DNA of 64,000 nt from JBJMQS01 sp045802605. Its GTDB lineage: Bacteria > Planctomycetota > Planctomycetia > Gemmatales > Gemmataceae. Positions 19,401-27,334 of this stretch are shown here, piece by piece. The DNA lies in NCBI GenBank assembly GCA_045802605.1, contig JBJMQS010000030.1:1-64000 (forward strand). The letters run 5' to 3'. A model generated the notes under the pieces. That model had not been told where the DNA came from. It ran no database searches and worked only from the letters and a program-made list of their open reading frames with translations. Position numbers and translations under genes: made by a program. How positions within the stretch are numbered: position 1 is the first letter of the stretch; every line of letters begins with the position of its first letter.

Positions 19401-21972
19401 CACGCTCATCGGCGTCGTGTGACGAGGATGGGGCATTGTCGGCGGTCATCGTCAACTTCTCCGAATCGTCTGCTGTGCGGCCTGCCAATGCGGCCGCTTC
19501 CGGGGAGTCCGTACTTGCCTTCTGCAAGAGGCTGTAAATCACGCAGTGCTCATCGCGCCAAACGAGTCCAAAGTTCCCTTCCAGATGCTCCCGGAACTTC
19601 TCGTAATGGTCCAGCCACCAAAACGCGCGTGCTGGAATCAGTAAATGTGTGCAGCCTAGGTGACGCAACATTTCCAAATGCGCGATTGCGGCCACGTCAT
19701 CAGCGGGATAGTGCCCCGCGAATCGTCCCTCTTCATCCTGCGGGAAATGCTCCGCCCGGCGATCGCTGAAGCGCACTAGGTCCTCATCACCCTTGCTGAT
19801 CACGAGCACTGTGGCGCCGGATGGGATATGCTCGCCAACCATCTTTTGAACATGTTCGACAAGCTGTTCGTAAGCGGGGCTGCGGCGATGTCCATGCGGT
19901 TGCCAGGTGCAATTCCACTTGGTTTCCCACCGTTGTTTGTTGAGCGCGAAGAGCCGGTTGTACTCGCCGTGCGAGAGTTCACCCATCGACCCTTGTCCGA
20001 TGTGGTGCACGAAGGCGTTGTCCGCGCAGACGACGCGGTAACCGGCCTGCCGTATTCGCATGCAGTAGTCATCGTCTTCGAAGAGTCCAAGTTCGAATTG
20101 CTCATCGAGCAAGCCCACGCGATCGAATACGTCGCGGCGAAGGGCCGCGCAGAACATGGTGCTTGTGCGAATGTCGAAAACCCGGCCCGCATACCGCCTA
20201 TTCCGTTCGGCAGCGAAGGCTTCCAAGTCGCCGTACGTGCGGTAATGCGTGTCGATCTCGGCTTCATTGCCACTTCGGTTCGTCACCGGGCCCACTAGCC
20301 CGATCGCCGGATCATTCAGATGCTCAGTTAGTGCGTTCAGCCAGCCCGGGGTCACGACCGTGTCGTTATTGAGCAACACGAGAATTGTGCCACGGGCCAG
20401 GACCAAACCCTGGTTGACCGCTGCTGCAAACCCTCGATTGGAACCATTCTCCACGAGCCGCATGGCCGGCCAGCGGTTGGCGAGTTCGCGCAGGTAGTCA
20501 ACGGTGCCGTCGCTCGATCCGTTGTCGATGACGATCACCTCAAACGACAAATCTGAGGTGTTCTGTGCGAGACTTGTCAGACAAAGCCGCGTGAACAATA
20601 GTCCGTCACGGGCCACGATGATGATGCTTGCAACCGGATCGCCATCCGTCATTTGTGGTTTGGACCACGCAAAATTCGAAATGGCCTGACTCGTCTCGGA
20701 AGGCAAAGTCGTCGGCCAGCGCGACACGGGTTGGAGATTGAGGTCCGGTGAAAGAGCGTGCTTCGTTGGTATGGATGTATCGCCGGGTGTTGTCGGCGAC
20801 ACGCCGAGATCTGCGAGCAATCGCATCAAGACAACGTCGTAATTGAAATACTCGCGCGCGATTTCAGTGGCGGCGCGGCAATGCACCTCCGGCTGAGAGT
20901 TGATCGCATCGACCGCCGTCAAAATGTCGTCCATCGTTGCGAAGGCGAACAAGCCGCGGCCCGTCGGCAAGCTGTTGCCAAAGCCCGTGTCCTGGTTGAT
21001 GACCGGGCGTCCTGCGGCCAAGTAGGTCGTGCTACGATCGCTGAACCACCCACTTCGCAAGCGGATGTTCTGATCCTTGGCAACCGTGAACTCGCCACGC
21101 GACTGCTGAATGTAGGTGCGGTAGAGATCGATATCGTCCGACAGGTCGCCCGATGGCCGCACGCGCCAGTCATGCTCGCGCAACATTTGCCGCTCGACGT
21201 CAGTCACGCTGCCCATCGCCAGTTCGAATTCTTGAGATGTCCGCCGCGGCACATCGAGGAATTTGACGAATTCGTGGTGCTTGCTCCAGGTGTAAACGTC
21301 GCCTTGGAACTCAACGTCTCGTCCGTACTGAATCCAGTTGCCGATTGTCGTAAACGCGCCGTCCTGTTCGCGCCGATCGGATTGCCAGAAATCAAAAACG
21401 ACTGGTTGGCGGGTCGGCCGAAAGTGGAATCGCTCCTGGACCGGCAGCTTGCAATCGGGCCGGCCGTAGTTTTCGCCGAACGTGAAGAACGCGCTGTGCG
21501 GCGCGAGGTAATCGATGGTGCGTTGGTCGTTGTGATACAGCTCGATTTGCACGGCGACCGGATCGGTTTCGAGAAACACGAAGGGGGCGTGCGCATAATG
21601 TTCTGGGCGGGGGAGGGTGCCCCCATGCAGGTTGATGATCAATTCCGCCGACGAATAAAGGTCTTTGAGCTGGGTGTCGCTCATGCCGTAGACGCGTCCG
21701 TCGGCATGGAGTGCGTGGAACGCCCATCGGTCGCCCAACCCGAACCGCCGCATGTAACGATCAATGAATGCAGCCGCCAGGGCGGACGCATCGTCGCTCG
21801 GATGCCGCATTAGCTTCGAAGGTGTTCGGGCATGAGCTTCCACGTAATAAACGTCAAAGCCCAGTCGCTTGAAACCGATCAAGTAATGGATGGTCTGCCA
21901 GATCACACCTGCGCACGGCATCTCCGACATCATGCCAAGCAGCACAATTTTCTTCTGCGTCGCAATGGTCAC
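13471..21972 (-). CDS. Giant multidomain glycosyltransferase/methyltransferase
   Basis: 2833 residues. Domains in order: 1-395, a homologue of the three tandem glycosyltransferase-like proteins (SGWFSDRSTTYLAAGRPV at ~307); 440-690, a GT2 domain (VIDNGSSDGT, NNDT, EDDDY); 700-820, module A; 855-1050, a class I methyltransferase (LEAGCGAGW); 1105-1450, a long coiled coil; 1452-1570, module A again; 1628-1990, a GT-B/GT4-like domain; 2005-2250, a second GT2 (LPVYNQ, VNDGSTDG); 2405-2790, a GT4 (GGLEQVVLDLA, VPNGIE, PSFWEGWSLALAEA). No transmembrane segment is apparent. It starts with GTG overlapping the ABC gene stop (GTGA). At least four transferase active sites, a methyltransferase and a coiled-coil spacer suggest a processive chain-building and chain-capping enzyme, like WbdA/WbdD fused together; this is inference. 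Confidence 0.85.
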   Translation of the reverse strand: MTIATQKKIVLLGMMSEMPCAGVIWQTIHYLIGFKRLGFDVYYVEAHARTPSKLMRHPSDDASALAAAFIDRYMRRFGLGDRWAFHALHADGRVYGMSDTQLKDLYSSAELIINLHGGTLPRPEHYAHAPFVFLETDPVAVQIELYHNDQRTIDYLAPHSAFFTFGENYGRPDCKLPVQERFHFRPTRQPVVFDFWQSDRREQDGAFTTIGNWIQYGRDVEFQGDVYTWSKHHEFVKFLDVPRRTSQEFELAMGSVTDVERQMLREHDWRVRPSGDLSDDIDLYRTYIQQSRGEFTVAKDQNIRLRSGWFSDRSTTYLAAGRPVINQDTGFGNSLPTGRGLFAFATMDDILTAVDAINSQPEVHCRAATEIAREYFNYDVVLMRLLADLGVSPTTPGDTSIPTKHALSPDLNLQPVSRWPTTLPSETSQAISNFAWSKPQMTDGDPVASIIIVARDGLLFTRLCLTSLAQNTSDLSFEVIVIDNGSSDGTVDYLRELANRWPAMRLVENGSNRGFAAAVNQGLVLARGTILVLLNNDTVVTPGWLNALTEHLNDPAIGLVGPVTNRSGNEAEIDTHYRTYGDLEAFAAERNRRYAGRVFDIRTSTMFCAALRRDVFDRVGLLDEQFELGLFEDDDYCMRIRQAGYRVVCADNAFVHHIGQGSMGELSHGEYNRLFALNKQRWETKWNCTWQPHGHRRSPAYEQLVEHVQKMVGEHIPSGATVLVISKGDEDLVRFSDRRAEHFPQDEEGRFAGHYPADDVAAIAHLEMLRHLGCTHLLIPARAFWWLDHYEKFREHLEGNFGLVWRDEHCVIYSLLQKASTDSPEAAALAGRTADDSEKLTMTADNAPSSSHDADEREKWERYYSNAPLAAETECISRFNTEFVDAVLELLPSGGATLEAGCGAGWQSLALARTGVFRVNVMDFSPAALDLTRRMFAREGLSATYHEDDIFHTGSPDFDLVFNAGVLEHYTFDEQVSILRAMGSRSRRFVLILVPNRLCYWYWLWRLQTSAAGQWPFGTETPVVDLSAVFEAAGIQFLGETFVGRSWSEDFINNIAGLDPVLRRTILQAHRTMLIPEAQKSYLIAALGCVAAPTSCVPARWTRPLLYENVEQAQLISAMADAMSQRLADQVKLEELNTQAEVYLQQNRLDAAQLEEMRRQFAEQADLAHEARCELQRQAIVVRELQSRLAEQPSAPASPNEGNEERLRKKDEFIQGLQTRLDGEAAKTVEHEAVIAQLKAGIDEERARALAAHASCGELHVRLEQSDAQQQELQAQVDILTEQLGRTRKIAHKLHSRLIHQNESADRNKHAYAQALAALEESQKLRQMQQSRLDELNRSRQELLAQLTERIALTKSLESELSARDLIIRDLQTPPNSAVSADFAAEAGRQAEEARRHKEQLERSEAKVLEFQNEINRAKAELVTTQQSLEKFRTALAEETRGRQLLEALFTNSYDQLRGQLHSIVATHIPSKATVVVVSKGDETLLDLNGRRAWHFPQTASGMYAGHYPADSQDAIRQLEAIRDKGGEYLLLPNTSFWWLDYYTEFREFLITHCKTMHRDERCMIFDLLPNERRGVSAAIREWLRPIQRVWSSWSNGEVHRNGTSAPLTNGTGKPDGEVATVTNDIRPASYDVICLPVIEWDFRFQRPQQLMSEFAQAGHRVFYVSPIFAQSSEPYRVRSIQSNLLELTLRGPKRSIQQHALDDIARKDLFAALSQLRRDYDIDQAVAIVQLPFWWPLAREARSEFSWPVVYDLMDAHAGFTTNGAPMLDQERELLEQADLVTASSETLEKLAWQRNQNVLLLRNGCDYDHFASAARPEASARPVIGYYGAISNWFDVQLVEDLARRRKDWDFILVGAQHGVDTAGLEKLPNVKMPGEQPYAEIPDWLERFHVSIIPFKRTLLTEATNPVKAYEILASGTPLVSTPLPEVAEMAPLVRLASTSREFEREIEAALVERDASAIGRRREFARNNTWRERFEALRPAIRRLFCQVQTTAESVTATDVSGLVTVVLPVYNQANLLKESIQSVLSQTYQNFELIVVNDGSTDGVEAVLDQYARHPKVRLLTQKNQKLPKALSNAFEFARGEFWTWTSADNLMHPEQLARQVEFLRAHPEAGMVYADYLAIDDRGQPLRDVNFRPHNRRTPDCPEIHVPRTTESLNHVQDNFIGACFMYRGWIGKLIGEYDPNLGVEDYDYWMRLNSLFKIMHIGTDEVLYQYRVHDNSLNGRAAELKILDRVQALMQYEHDRYAFYRGPWTVFADEATLEWLRTINAGGHSIRAWREGDPALLAPGKKLLMLRDDGLARLPNVPGDIDELSVAVWFPEGSLSPYRHGDATWRRVHTCFVQDGTTQARLAHSGVLTLSTAPSQSLFDLALAHGNNNLFYGKTRPATMRQRELPAVYLPKGRRLRVLLQVNSFSQGGLEQVVLDLAASLDRNRFEVSLLILGEEGWAANCARRAGVTVLSLPSGDRQHHYRRLLLDNHIDVINAHYSLFGGEIAAELGIPFVQTIHNTYAWLSARQILDHQVYDQYTAAYICVSQNVAFYSDARLSLPPRKLLVVPNGIETKRFDRPMEKRQVARLRNELGLRDDDFVFLNVASVYPPKAQRFLVEALARIHGRRPEAKVLFLGRDLEKSYVEDIQRDIRAHGLQDAIIFAGHRDDVVPFYQLSNAFVLPSFWEGWSLALAEAAYAGLPLIATDVGSARDVIAEVGGYLIRPPFDSITDLDATNLSRVLEAEHPQLVEDLATAMGEVCAEPVKPKLTQSYRQILTREQAYASYAHIFEWIARGGSIDAVRAWTRRGGIAEFAVPAIGHSTHDSRKPQDSPRGRRQLILGR

Positions 21973-23789
21973 GTCAACACCTCCGCGCCTTCGCCCTCGG
22001 CGTGGTCTGTGTCGCCATTACGCATGTGTTTTGTTTGAATTTGATACAGGCGGCGATAAAGCCCATCACGCCGCATCAGCTCCGCATGACTGCCGCGCTC
22101 GACCAACTCTCCTTGATCCAAAACGAGAATGATATCGGCACGGCGAATGGTCGAAAGGCGATGGGCAATCATGAACGTCGTGCGGCCGACCATCAGCCGA
22201 TTCAGCGCGTCCAGAATCACGGCCTCGGTTTTCGAGTCGATCGACGAGGTCGGTTCGTCGAGAATCAAAATTGGCGCGTCTTTCAAGAATGCCCGGGCCA
22301 CCGCGATGCGCTGGCGTTCGCCCCCGGATAGTTGCACGCCTCGCTCACCCAGCTCGGTCTGATACTGTTGGGGCAGGCGCATGATGAAGTCGTGGGCGTT
22401 GGCCCCTTTGGCGGCCTCCTCGATTTCGGCCTGCGTGGCATCCAGCCGGCCGTAACGAATGTTCTCTTGGATCGAGCACGAGAAAAGAAGCGGTTCTTGC
22501 AACACCACGCTGACTTGCTGCCGCAATGACGCCAGCGTAATGCGCCGCTGATCCATTCCGTCGATCAGAATGCGGCCCTGTTTCCGCTCGTAAAACCGCG
22601 GTATCAAGCTGACGAGCGTGGACTTGCCAGCCCCGGTCGGCCCCACGAGCGCGATGACCTGCCCAGCTTTGGCTTCGAACGAAATTTCCTTCAACGTGTC
22701 GAAACGGCCGTCGTAATTGAAGAAGACATTTTCAAAGGTGACATCTCCTTCGACACGGTCAACCCGATTCGAACCCGGCTCATCTCGAATTTCAACCGGT
22801 GTGTCCATGACACTAAATGACATCCGCAGCGAAGCCAGCACGGCTTGCAGTGAGCCAATCGTGGTGCTGATCGTCTCCAAGGGACCATAAACCAAAAGCA
22901 CGTAAGCAAGCATGACCTGCAAGTCGCCCAGGGTCAGCCGGCCCCCCAAGACTCGCCATGCTCCGATGCCCAGCACGAGGGCGGTGCCCACGGCAGTGGT
23001 CATCGTTACCACCATGTTGAATACGGTCTGCCAGACGGTGACGCGGATTCGTTTCTTAATGGTGCGTTGGCCCTGGTCGCGAAATCGTTTCCATTCATGT
23101 TCCTCGCGCCCGAACGCAACAATCACCCGAAGCATCGAAATCGCCTCGTGAATGATTGACAAAGATTCACCTTCCATGGCTTGCACATCTTGAAGCCGCT
23201 GTTGAATGTGCTTGATGTAAAAATGCACCGAGTAATAAAGGAATGGCACGACAACCAGCATCACTAACGCCAGGAGCGGATCGATGAGAAACGAAATGCA
23301 CACCATCCCGATGAGCGTCAAAACGCTTTGAGCCAGTGGGGGAATCGACATGATCAGATGTGCCACTGCGTCGGCCTGGAAATTGACCGCATAGATCAAC
23401 ATCCCGGTGCGTTTTTGATCGTGGTACGCCAGCGAGAGTGATTGCGTGTGCCGGAACAAGTCGCTCCGGAAATCCAAAACCATGTTTTGGTCGATTTTGA
23501 CGTTTACATAGGCGCCGATGACGCCCAGTGCATGTTGGAGCAGCGTGAAAAGCAAGCTCGCGATCACGCAAACCCACAAAAGGTTTGTGCGGTTTTCTGC
23601 CATCGGCCCGAGAAGCTTTGCCAGCCATGGCGGAAGGGGTTCTTTACCCAACACACTGTCGATGATGAATTTCATCGGCCACGGCACGAGTAATCCCGCC
23701 AGCGAGCCGATCACGATCAGTAAAATCGAGACCGCCGCCAGCTTCCAGTGCGGACGCAAGTAGACCAAGCTTCGCCGAAAATAATTCAT
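21969..23789 (-). CDS. MsbA-like ABC exporter (fused permease and ATPase)
   Basis: 606 residues. Residues 1-320 form a six-helix type IV exporter membrane domain. Residues ~350-590 are the nucleotide-binding domain: Walker A GPTGAGKST (383-391), Q-loop VVLQEPLLF (~430), signature LSGGERQR (487-494), Walker B LILDEP (507-512) and H-loop AHRLST (543). All key residues are intact, so it should be active as a homodimer. The class moves lipid-linked or amphipathic substrates (MsbA, PglK, WlaB). In this operon it most likely flips or exports the lipid-linked glycan. Its ATG overlaps the upstream stop (TAATG) and its stop overlaps the giant gene start. Confidence 0.92.
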   Translation of the reverse strand: MNYFRRSLVYLRPHWKLAAVSILLIVIGSLAGLLVPWPMKFIIDSVLGKEPLPPWLAKLLGPMAENRTNLLWVCVIASLLFTLLQHALGVIGAYVNVKIDQNMVLDFRSDLFRHTQSLSLAYHDQKRTGMLIYAVNFQADAVAHLIMSIPPLAQSVLTLIGMVCISFLIDPLLALVMLVVVPFLYYSVHFYIKHIQQRLQDVQAMEGESLSIIHEAISMLRVIVAFGREEHEWKRFRDQGQRTIKKRIRVTVWQTVFNMVVTMTTAVGTALVLGIGAWRVLGGRLTLGDLQVMLAYVLLVYGPLETISTTIGSLQAVLASLRMSFSVMDTPVEIRDEPGSNRVDRVEGDVTFENVFFNYDGRFDTLKEISFEAKAGQVIALVGPTGAGKSTLVSLIPRFYERKQGRILIDGMDQRRITLASLRQQVSVVLQEPLLFSCSIQENIRYGRLDATQAEIEEAAKGANAHDFIMRLPQQYQTELGERGVQLSGGERQRIAVARAFLKDAPILILDEPTSSIDSKTEAVILDALNRLMVGRTTFMIAHRLSTIRRADIILVLDQGELVERGSHAELMRRDGLYRRLYQIQTKHMRNGDTDHAEGEGAEVLT

Positions 23790-26386
23790 TAGGCGTCCCT
23801 GCCGCTGTGTGGGTTTGGAATCAAATGCAGTTGCTGGGCGGCCCCATCAATGACCGCGACGGCTTCCGCCGCCCGTTGCGTTCCCCGCCACCAAGCGCCG
23901 GCGCAGAGCATCAGACATCCCGCGCCCAGAAGGCACGCAGGCCAGGACCAAATCGCCCCGCCGATGACCGCACTGAGCCCCAGCAGTGAGAGCAGCTTGA
24001 TGGAACGAGCGGGACGCAGGCGATAGCTCACGCGGATCAAACGCCGTGAGCCGCCGTGATTTTCTTGCACGGTCTGAATTTGCAGGATGGTCCAGGGGTG
24101 GCAATGCACTTCCAGGTCCCAGCGTTCCCAACCCGAATCGATGGTCTTGCCCCAGCAGTGTTCGTTGAGGTAATCGACCGCGTTGGCCAGGACTTGCGTT
24201 CGTGTCACGCCGGTTTCCGACCAGAAACTATCCGTGCGCCGGCCCGAAAGAGTCAGCCCGCGGCGCGGGTTCTTCGGCAAGCTCGGGCAGGCCACCGGAG
24301 CGCGATACGCCGTCAGCCGAGTTCGATAGCGTGCCCAGGATCGCACCAGCGGCTGCGCGTAGCAGAGGCCGGCCACGAGTAGCCGCGACCAAACGCCTCT
24401 GTGTCCCGGTGCTAACTTCGCTTGCGAAGCTTGAAGACCCGCGATCACTGCCGATAAGACCAGCATGGCGGCCGCGATTGCGAAAGCCCCCGACCAGTAG
24501 ATTTGCATCGCGGCGATCATCAAAGCGACGGCGTGCCATTCTAAGGTGCTCGGTAGCATGGCCCAGTGGGCTGGGCCGGGTTGGTAGATGCACTGGAACA
24601 ACCCGGTGCCGAAAATGCCCTGATATATAATGGGGCCTTCCAGGCGCAGACCCTGCAAGGACGCGCCATAAACGACGCCACGCCATTTCCCATCGCCGCG
24701 GCTATTGAACCGGGCCGGGTGCTTGAAGCGAAGCAGCGCCTCCGCGTTGCCGTAACCGGCTTGCTGTCGGAAGTAGCCCCGCAAGGTCTGCCGGCGATGA
24801 TGCCAAACAAACGCCCCCGGCGCGAATGTGATCCAATGCCCCGCCTGCTGCAAGCGCCAACAAACATCAACGTCGTCGCCGGCAACTCGATAAAGCGGAT
24901 CGAATCCATTGATCGAGACGAGTGCCTCTTTGCGGCACGCCATATTGCAACCCGGGATGTGCTCGGCGACCTGATCGCTTTCGAGCACGTGCATCGGCTG
25001 CCCCGGGGAAGCACCAATGCAGGCGGCGAGCTGGCCATCTTCAGGCGATAAGTTCGGCCCGCCGACCGCGCTCGCGCCGCTGCGCTCCAGTTGATCGACC
25101 AGCCCCGTCAGCCAGTGCCGGTCGGCGTAACAGTCAGAGTCCGTGTAGGCGACGATGGAACCGCTCGCGGCGTTGAGGCCAGTGTTGCGGGCCGCGCTCA
25201 GACCGCAATTCTCTTGGCGAATGACCCGCACATCGGGAAACGCTCGAAGAATTTCCTGCGTATCATCCGTCGAACCATCATCGACAACGATCACTTCATA
25301 ATCGGGGTATTCGATGTCCAAGAGCGAATGGAGGCATTGCCGCAGCGTTCGCCCGCCGTTGTAAGTGCACACGATGACCGAGACGCGCGGCGCACTCGGC
25401 AAGAGCGATGCCGGGGAGCGCGTGAACACCTCGCGAGCCGCGTGATAGGCGGCCCGCGGTGACCGGTCGGCGCGGGTGACGCCAAAGGCCCAATCCTGGA
25501 TCGCATGTCCACCCGTATGCCAGTCGTCGGTCCAAGAAAAGACGAACGCCCCGGCCAACCCGCTGCGGGCGATATCGGCGAGGTGACTCTGGAGAAATTC
25601 CGCTTGGGCGTTTTCCCCATGTCGCAGCGCATCCATGCCCAATTCGCCGAGCACCACGGGCTTGTCGCCGGCGATGTTGCCCAGGCGCATCAGATATTTG
25701 CGAAATGTGCGCGGGTCGTGCAAATAGACGTTGAACGTGAGGAAGTCCAAGAACGAGACGTTCAGATACTCCGTCGGCGGGAAGTTCGCGTAGGTGGTCA
25801 GCCCCTCGGGGTCAGCCTGCTTGGCGACATCCCACAACTCGTACAAGAACTTCTCGACCTGCATGCGGCCATACCAGCGAACGATGTCCGCCGGGATTTC
25901 GTTGCACAGGCTGTATCCCAAAACACTCGCGTGTTTGCGCCCCAGCAAGGCCGCGTCGCGCACGGCGTCACGGGCTTGTCGCCGAGTGTCCTCGCCTTCC
26001 AGGAAGCAGAGGTGCTTGGCCCACGGCACATCCACGAGCACGCTGATTTCGCGCTCCGACGCCAGCTCCAACATCCATTCCGGCGGCACGTGGTAGGTGC
26101 GGATCGCATTGATTCCCGCTTCGCACATGCCCGCGAAATCATCCGCGACACGCGCAATACTCGGGAACGGAGTTCCATTCTCGTCCGGGGCGAATGGCCC
26201 GTAGGTCACACCCTGAATTCGGAACCGCGCATTCGCGCGAGCAAACCCGAGCCCGTCGGTCCGCACTCGATCTTGCGATCGATATCCGACCGCACGGCGT
26301 TCCAATAATTGCGGAGCTTGGCCATCGACGTCCGTGGTCGAACGTCGGGCGTTTTCCTGGTGAAGTCGTTCAACCTGCACTGGCAT
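23789..26386 (-). CDS. Glycoside hydrolase-like/GT2 membrane fusion protein
   Basis: About 865 residues. Residues ~55-325 form a TIM-barrel glycoside hydrolase of the GH2/GH5 clan: YSLCNEIP supplies the Asn-Glu acid/base pair and VVLGELGMD the likely nucleophile Glu. Residues ~335-560 are a GT2 domain (VSVIVCTYNGGRTLRQC, VVDDGSTDDT, DSDC, AGDDVDVCWRLQQAG). Two or more hydrophobic membrane stretches follow (~620-655 and ~795-835), with a cytoplasmic-looking segment between. A hydrolase fused to a glycosyltransferase could build and trim or transfer glycan at the membrane. The ATG at 26386 follows AGGAG; an extension to 26419 is possible. It is probably the first gene of the operon and its stop overlaps the ABC start. 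Confidence 0.82.
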   Translation of the reverse strand: MPVQVERLHQENARRSTTDVDGQAPQLLERRAVGYRSQDRVRTDGLGFARANARFRIQGVTYGPFAPDENGTPFPSIARVADDFAGMCEAGINAIRTYHVPPEWMLELASEREISVLVDVPWAKHLCFLEGEDTRRQARDAVRDAALLGRKHASVLGYSLCNEIPADIVRWYGRMQVEKFLYELWDVAKQADPEGLTTYANFPPTEYLNVSFLDFLTFNVYLHDPRTFRKYLMRLGNIAGDKPVVLGELGMDALRHGENAQAEFLQSHLADIARSGLAGAFVFSWTDDWHTGGHAIQDWAFGVTRADRSPRAAYHAAREVFTRSPASLLPSAPRVSVIVCTYNGGRTLRQCLHSLLDIEYPDYEVIVVDDGSTDDTQEILRAFPDVRVIRQENCGLSAARNTGLNAASGSIVAYTDSDCYADRHWLTGLVDQLERSGASAVGGPNLSPEDGQLAACIGASPGQPMHVLESDQVAEHIPGCNMACRKEALVSINGFDPLYRVAGDDVDVCWRLQQAGHWITFAPGAFVWHHRRQTLRGYFRQQAGYGNAEALLRFKHPARFNSRGDGKWRGVVYGASLQGLRLEGPIIYQGIFGTGLFQCIYQPGPAHWAMLPSTLEWHAVALMIAAMQIYWSGAFAIAAAMLVLSAVIAGLQASQAKLAPGHRGVWSRLLVAGLCYAQPLVRSWARYRTRLTAYRAPVACPSLPKNPRRGLTLSGRRTDSFWSETGVTRTQVLANAVDYLNEHCWGKTIDSGWERWDLEVHCHPWTILQIQTVQENHGGSRRLIRVSYRLRPARSIKLLSLLGLSAVIGGAIWSWPACLLGAGCLMLCAGAWWRGTQRAAEAVAVIDGAAQQLHLIPNPHSGRDA

Positions 26387-26425
26387 CCATCTCCTAATCC
26401 CTGGTCGGTTCCACCGCACCCGTGG

Positions 26426-27319
26426 TCAATAGTCGTCGTCTTGCGTCGGCAGGCCATCGCTGATGTGGCCTAAGCTGTCGAAAACGGTCGCCTTGATCCT
26501 GTAGCTAATCAGCCGCACGGACCCATCGAGAAACACCGCGTTCACTCCCTGCTGATGCGAGGAGCCAAATTGCTTCCCGCCGTTGGACCCGTTGTCGATC
26601 ACGATGTCCGGCTCCGGGGCCCGGCCCGTGTAGCGAATCACATCTTCTTCGAAGCCGCAGGTGTAGCCTTCGCTGTCGTCCGGCTCGAGTCGGCCGAGAT
26701 ACACGATGTTGAGCCGCTTCTCCGCGATGAGCAACGTGCTCGACGTTCCATCGAGCACTTCGTTGGCGCGAACGGGAATGTATTGCCGGATCACTCCGGT
26801 GCCCTCGAGATTGCTTCCCGCGTAATCGCACAGCGCGTGCGTCAGCGAACCGCCGGTGAGCGGCGGCTGATATTCATCCGGATAATCGATCGTCATCGGG
26901 CTGCGCCGCGCGGGGCAGAAGAATAACGCATTGACCGCGGCGATTGCCGCGACCGGGCCGGCGCGCCACGCCGCATCGCCCTCGATAAAGGGGAGGATCT
27001 GAAAGCCCCACCCCGCCTGTTGCTCGGCTCCCACATGGGGAATGGAGCCGCTGTAGCTCGGCGGCGTGTACCACTCCCAACCACCGGAGGGGTAGAAGCC
27101 GTGCTGCGTGTGATGATTCTGAAATGCGATGCCAAACTGCTTCAAATTGTTTTGGCAACTGATGCGCCATGACGCCGCGCGGACCTTCTGCACGGCCGGC
27201 AGCAGCAGGCCGATCAGCACCGCGATGATGCCGATCACCACCAAGAGTTCAATCAAGGTAAATGCGCGCCGGCACGCCGCACGTTGAGCTCTTGTCCGCC
27301 CCGGAATTACCATTGGCAT
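26426..27319 (-). CDS. DUF1559 prepilin-like secreted protein
   Basis: 297 residues. A type IV prepilin-like leader ends in RRAFTLIELLVVIGIIAVL (N-methylation motif F-T-L-I-E and hydrophobic helix), followed by QKVRAASWRISCQNNLKQFGIAFQNHH, the start of the DUF1559 domain. The C-terminus has the family's H-X9-DG motif (HQQGVNAVFLDG). These proteins are hugely expanded in Planctomycetes and are thought to form pseudopilin-like surface structures; individual functions are unknown. The ATG at 27319 was chosen over a TTG at 27334 and an ATG at 27313; none has a strong ribosome binding site. It lies 39 bases before the glycan operon and may be co-transcribed with it. Confidence 0.9.
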   Translation of the reverse strand: MPMVIPGRTRAQRAACRRAFTLIELLVVIGIIAVLIGLLLPAVQKVRAASWRISCQNNLKQFGIAFQNHHTQHGFYPSGGWEWYTPPSYSGSIPHVGAEQQAGWGFQILPFIEGDAAWRAGPVAAIAAVNALFFCPARRSPMTIDYPDEYQPPLTGGSLTHALCDYAGSNLEGTGVIRQYIPVRANEVLDGTSSTLLIAEKRLNIVYLGRLEPDDSEGYTCGFEEDVIRYTGRAPEPDIVIDNGSNGGKQFGSSHQQGVNAVFLDGSVRLISYRIKATVFDSLGHISDGLPTQDDDY

Positions 27320-27334
27320 CAATGCCCCGCTCAA

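Noticed and set aside
14000..21813. Plus-strand frames up to 351 residues opposite the giant glycosyltransferase gene
   Set aside because: Antisense shadows in GC-rich coding DNA; the minus strand holds continuous recognisable domains.
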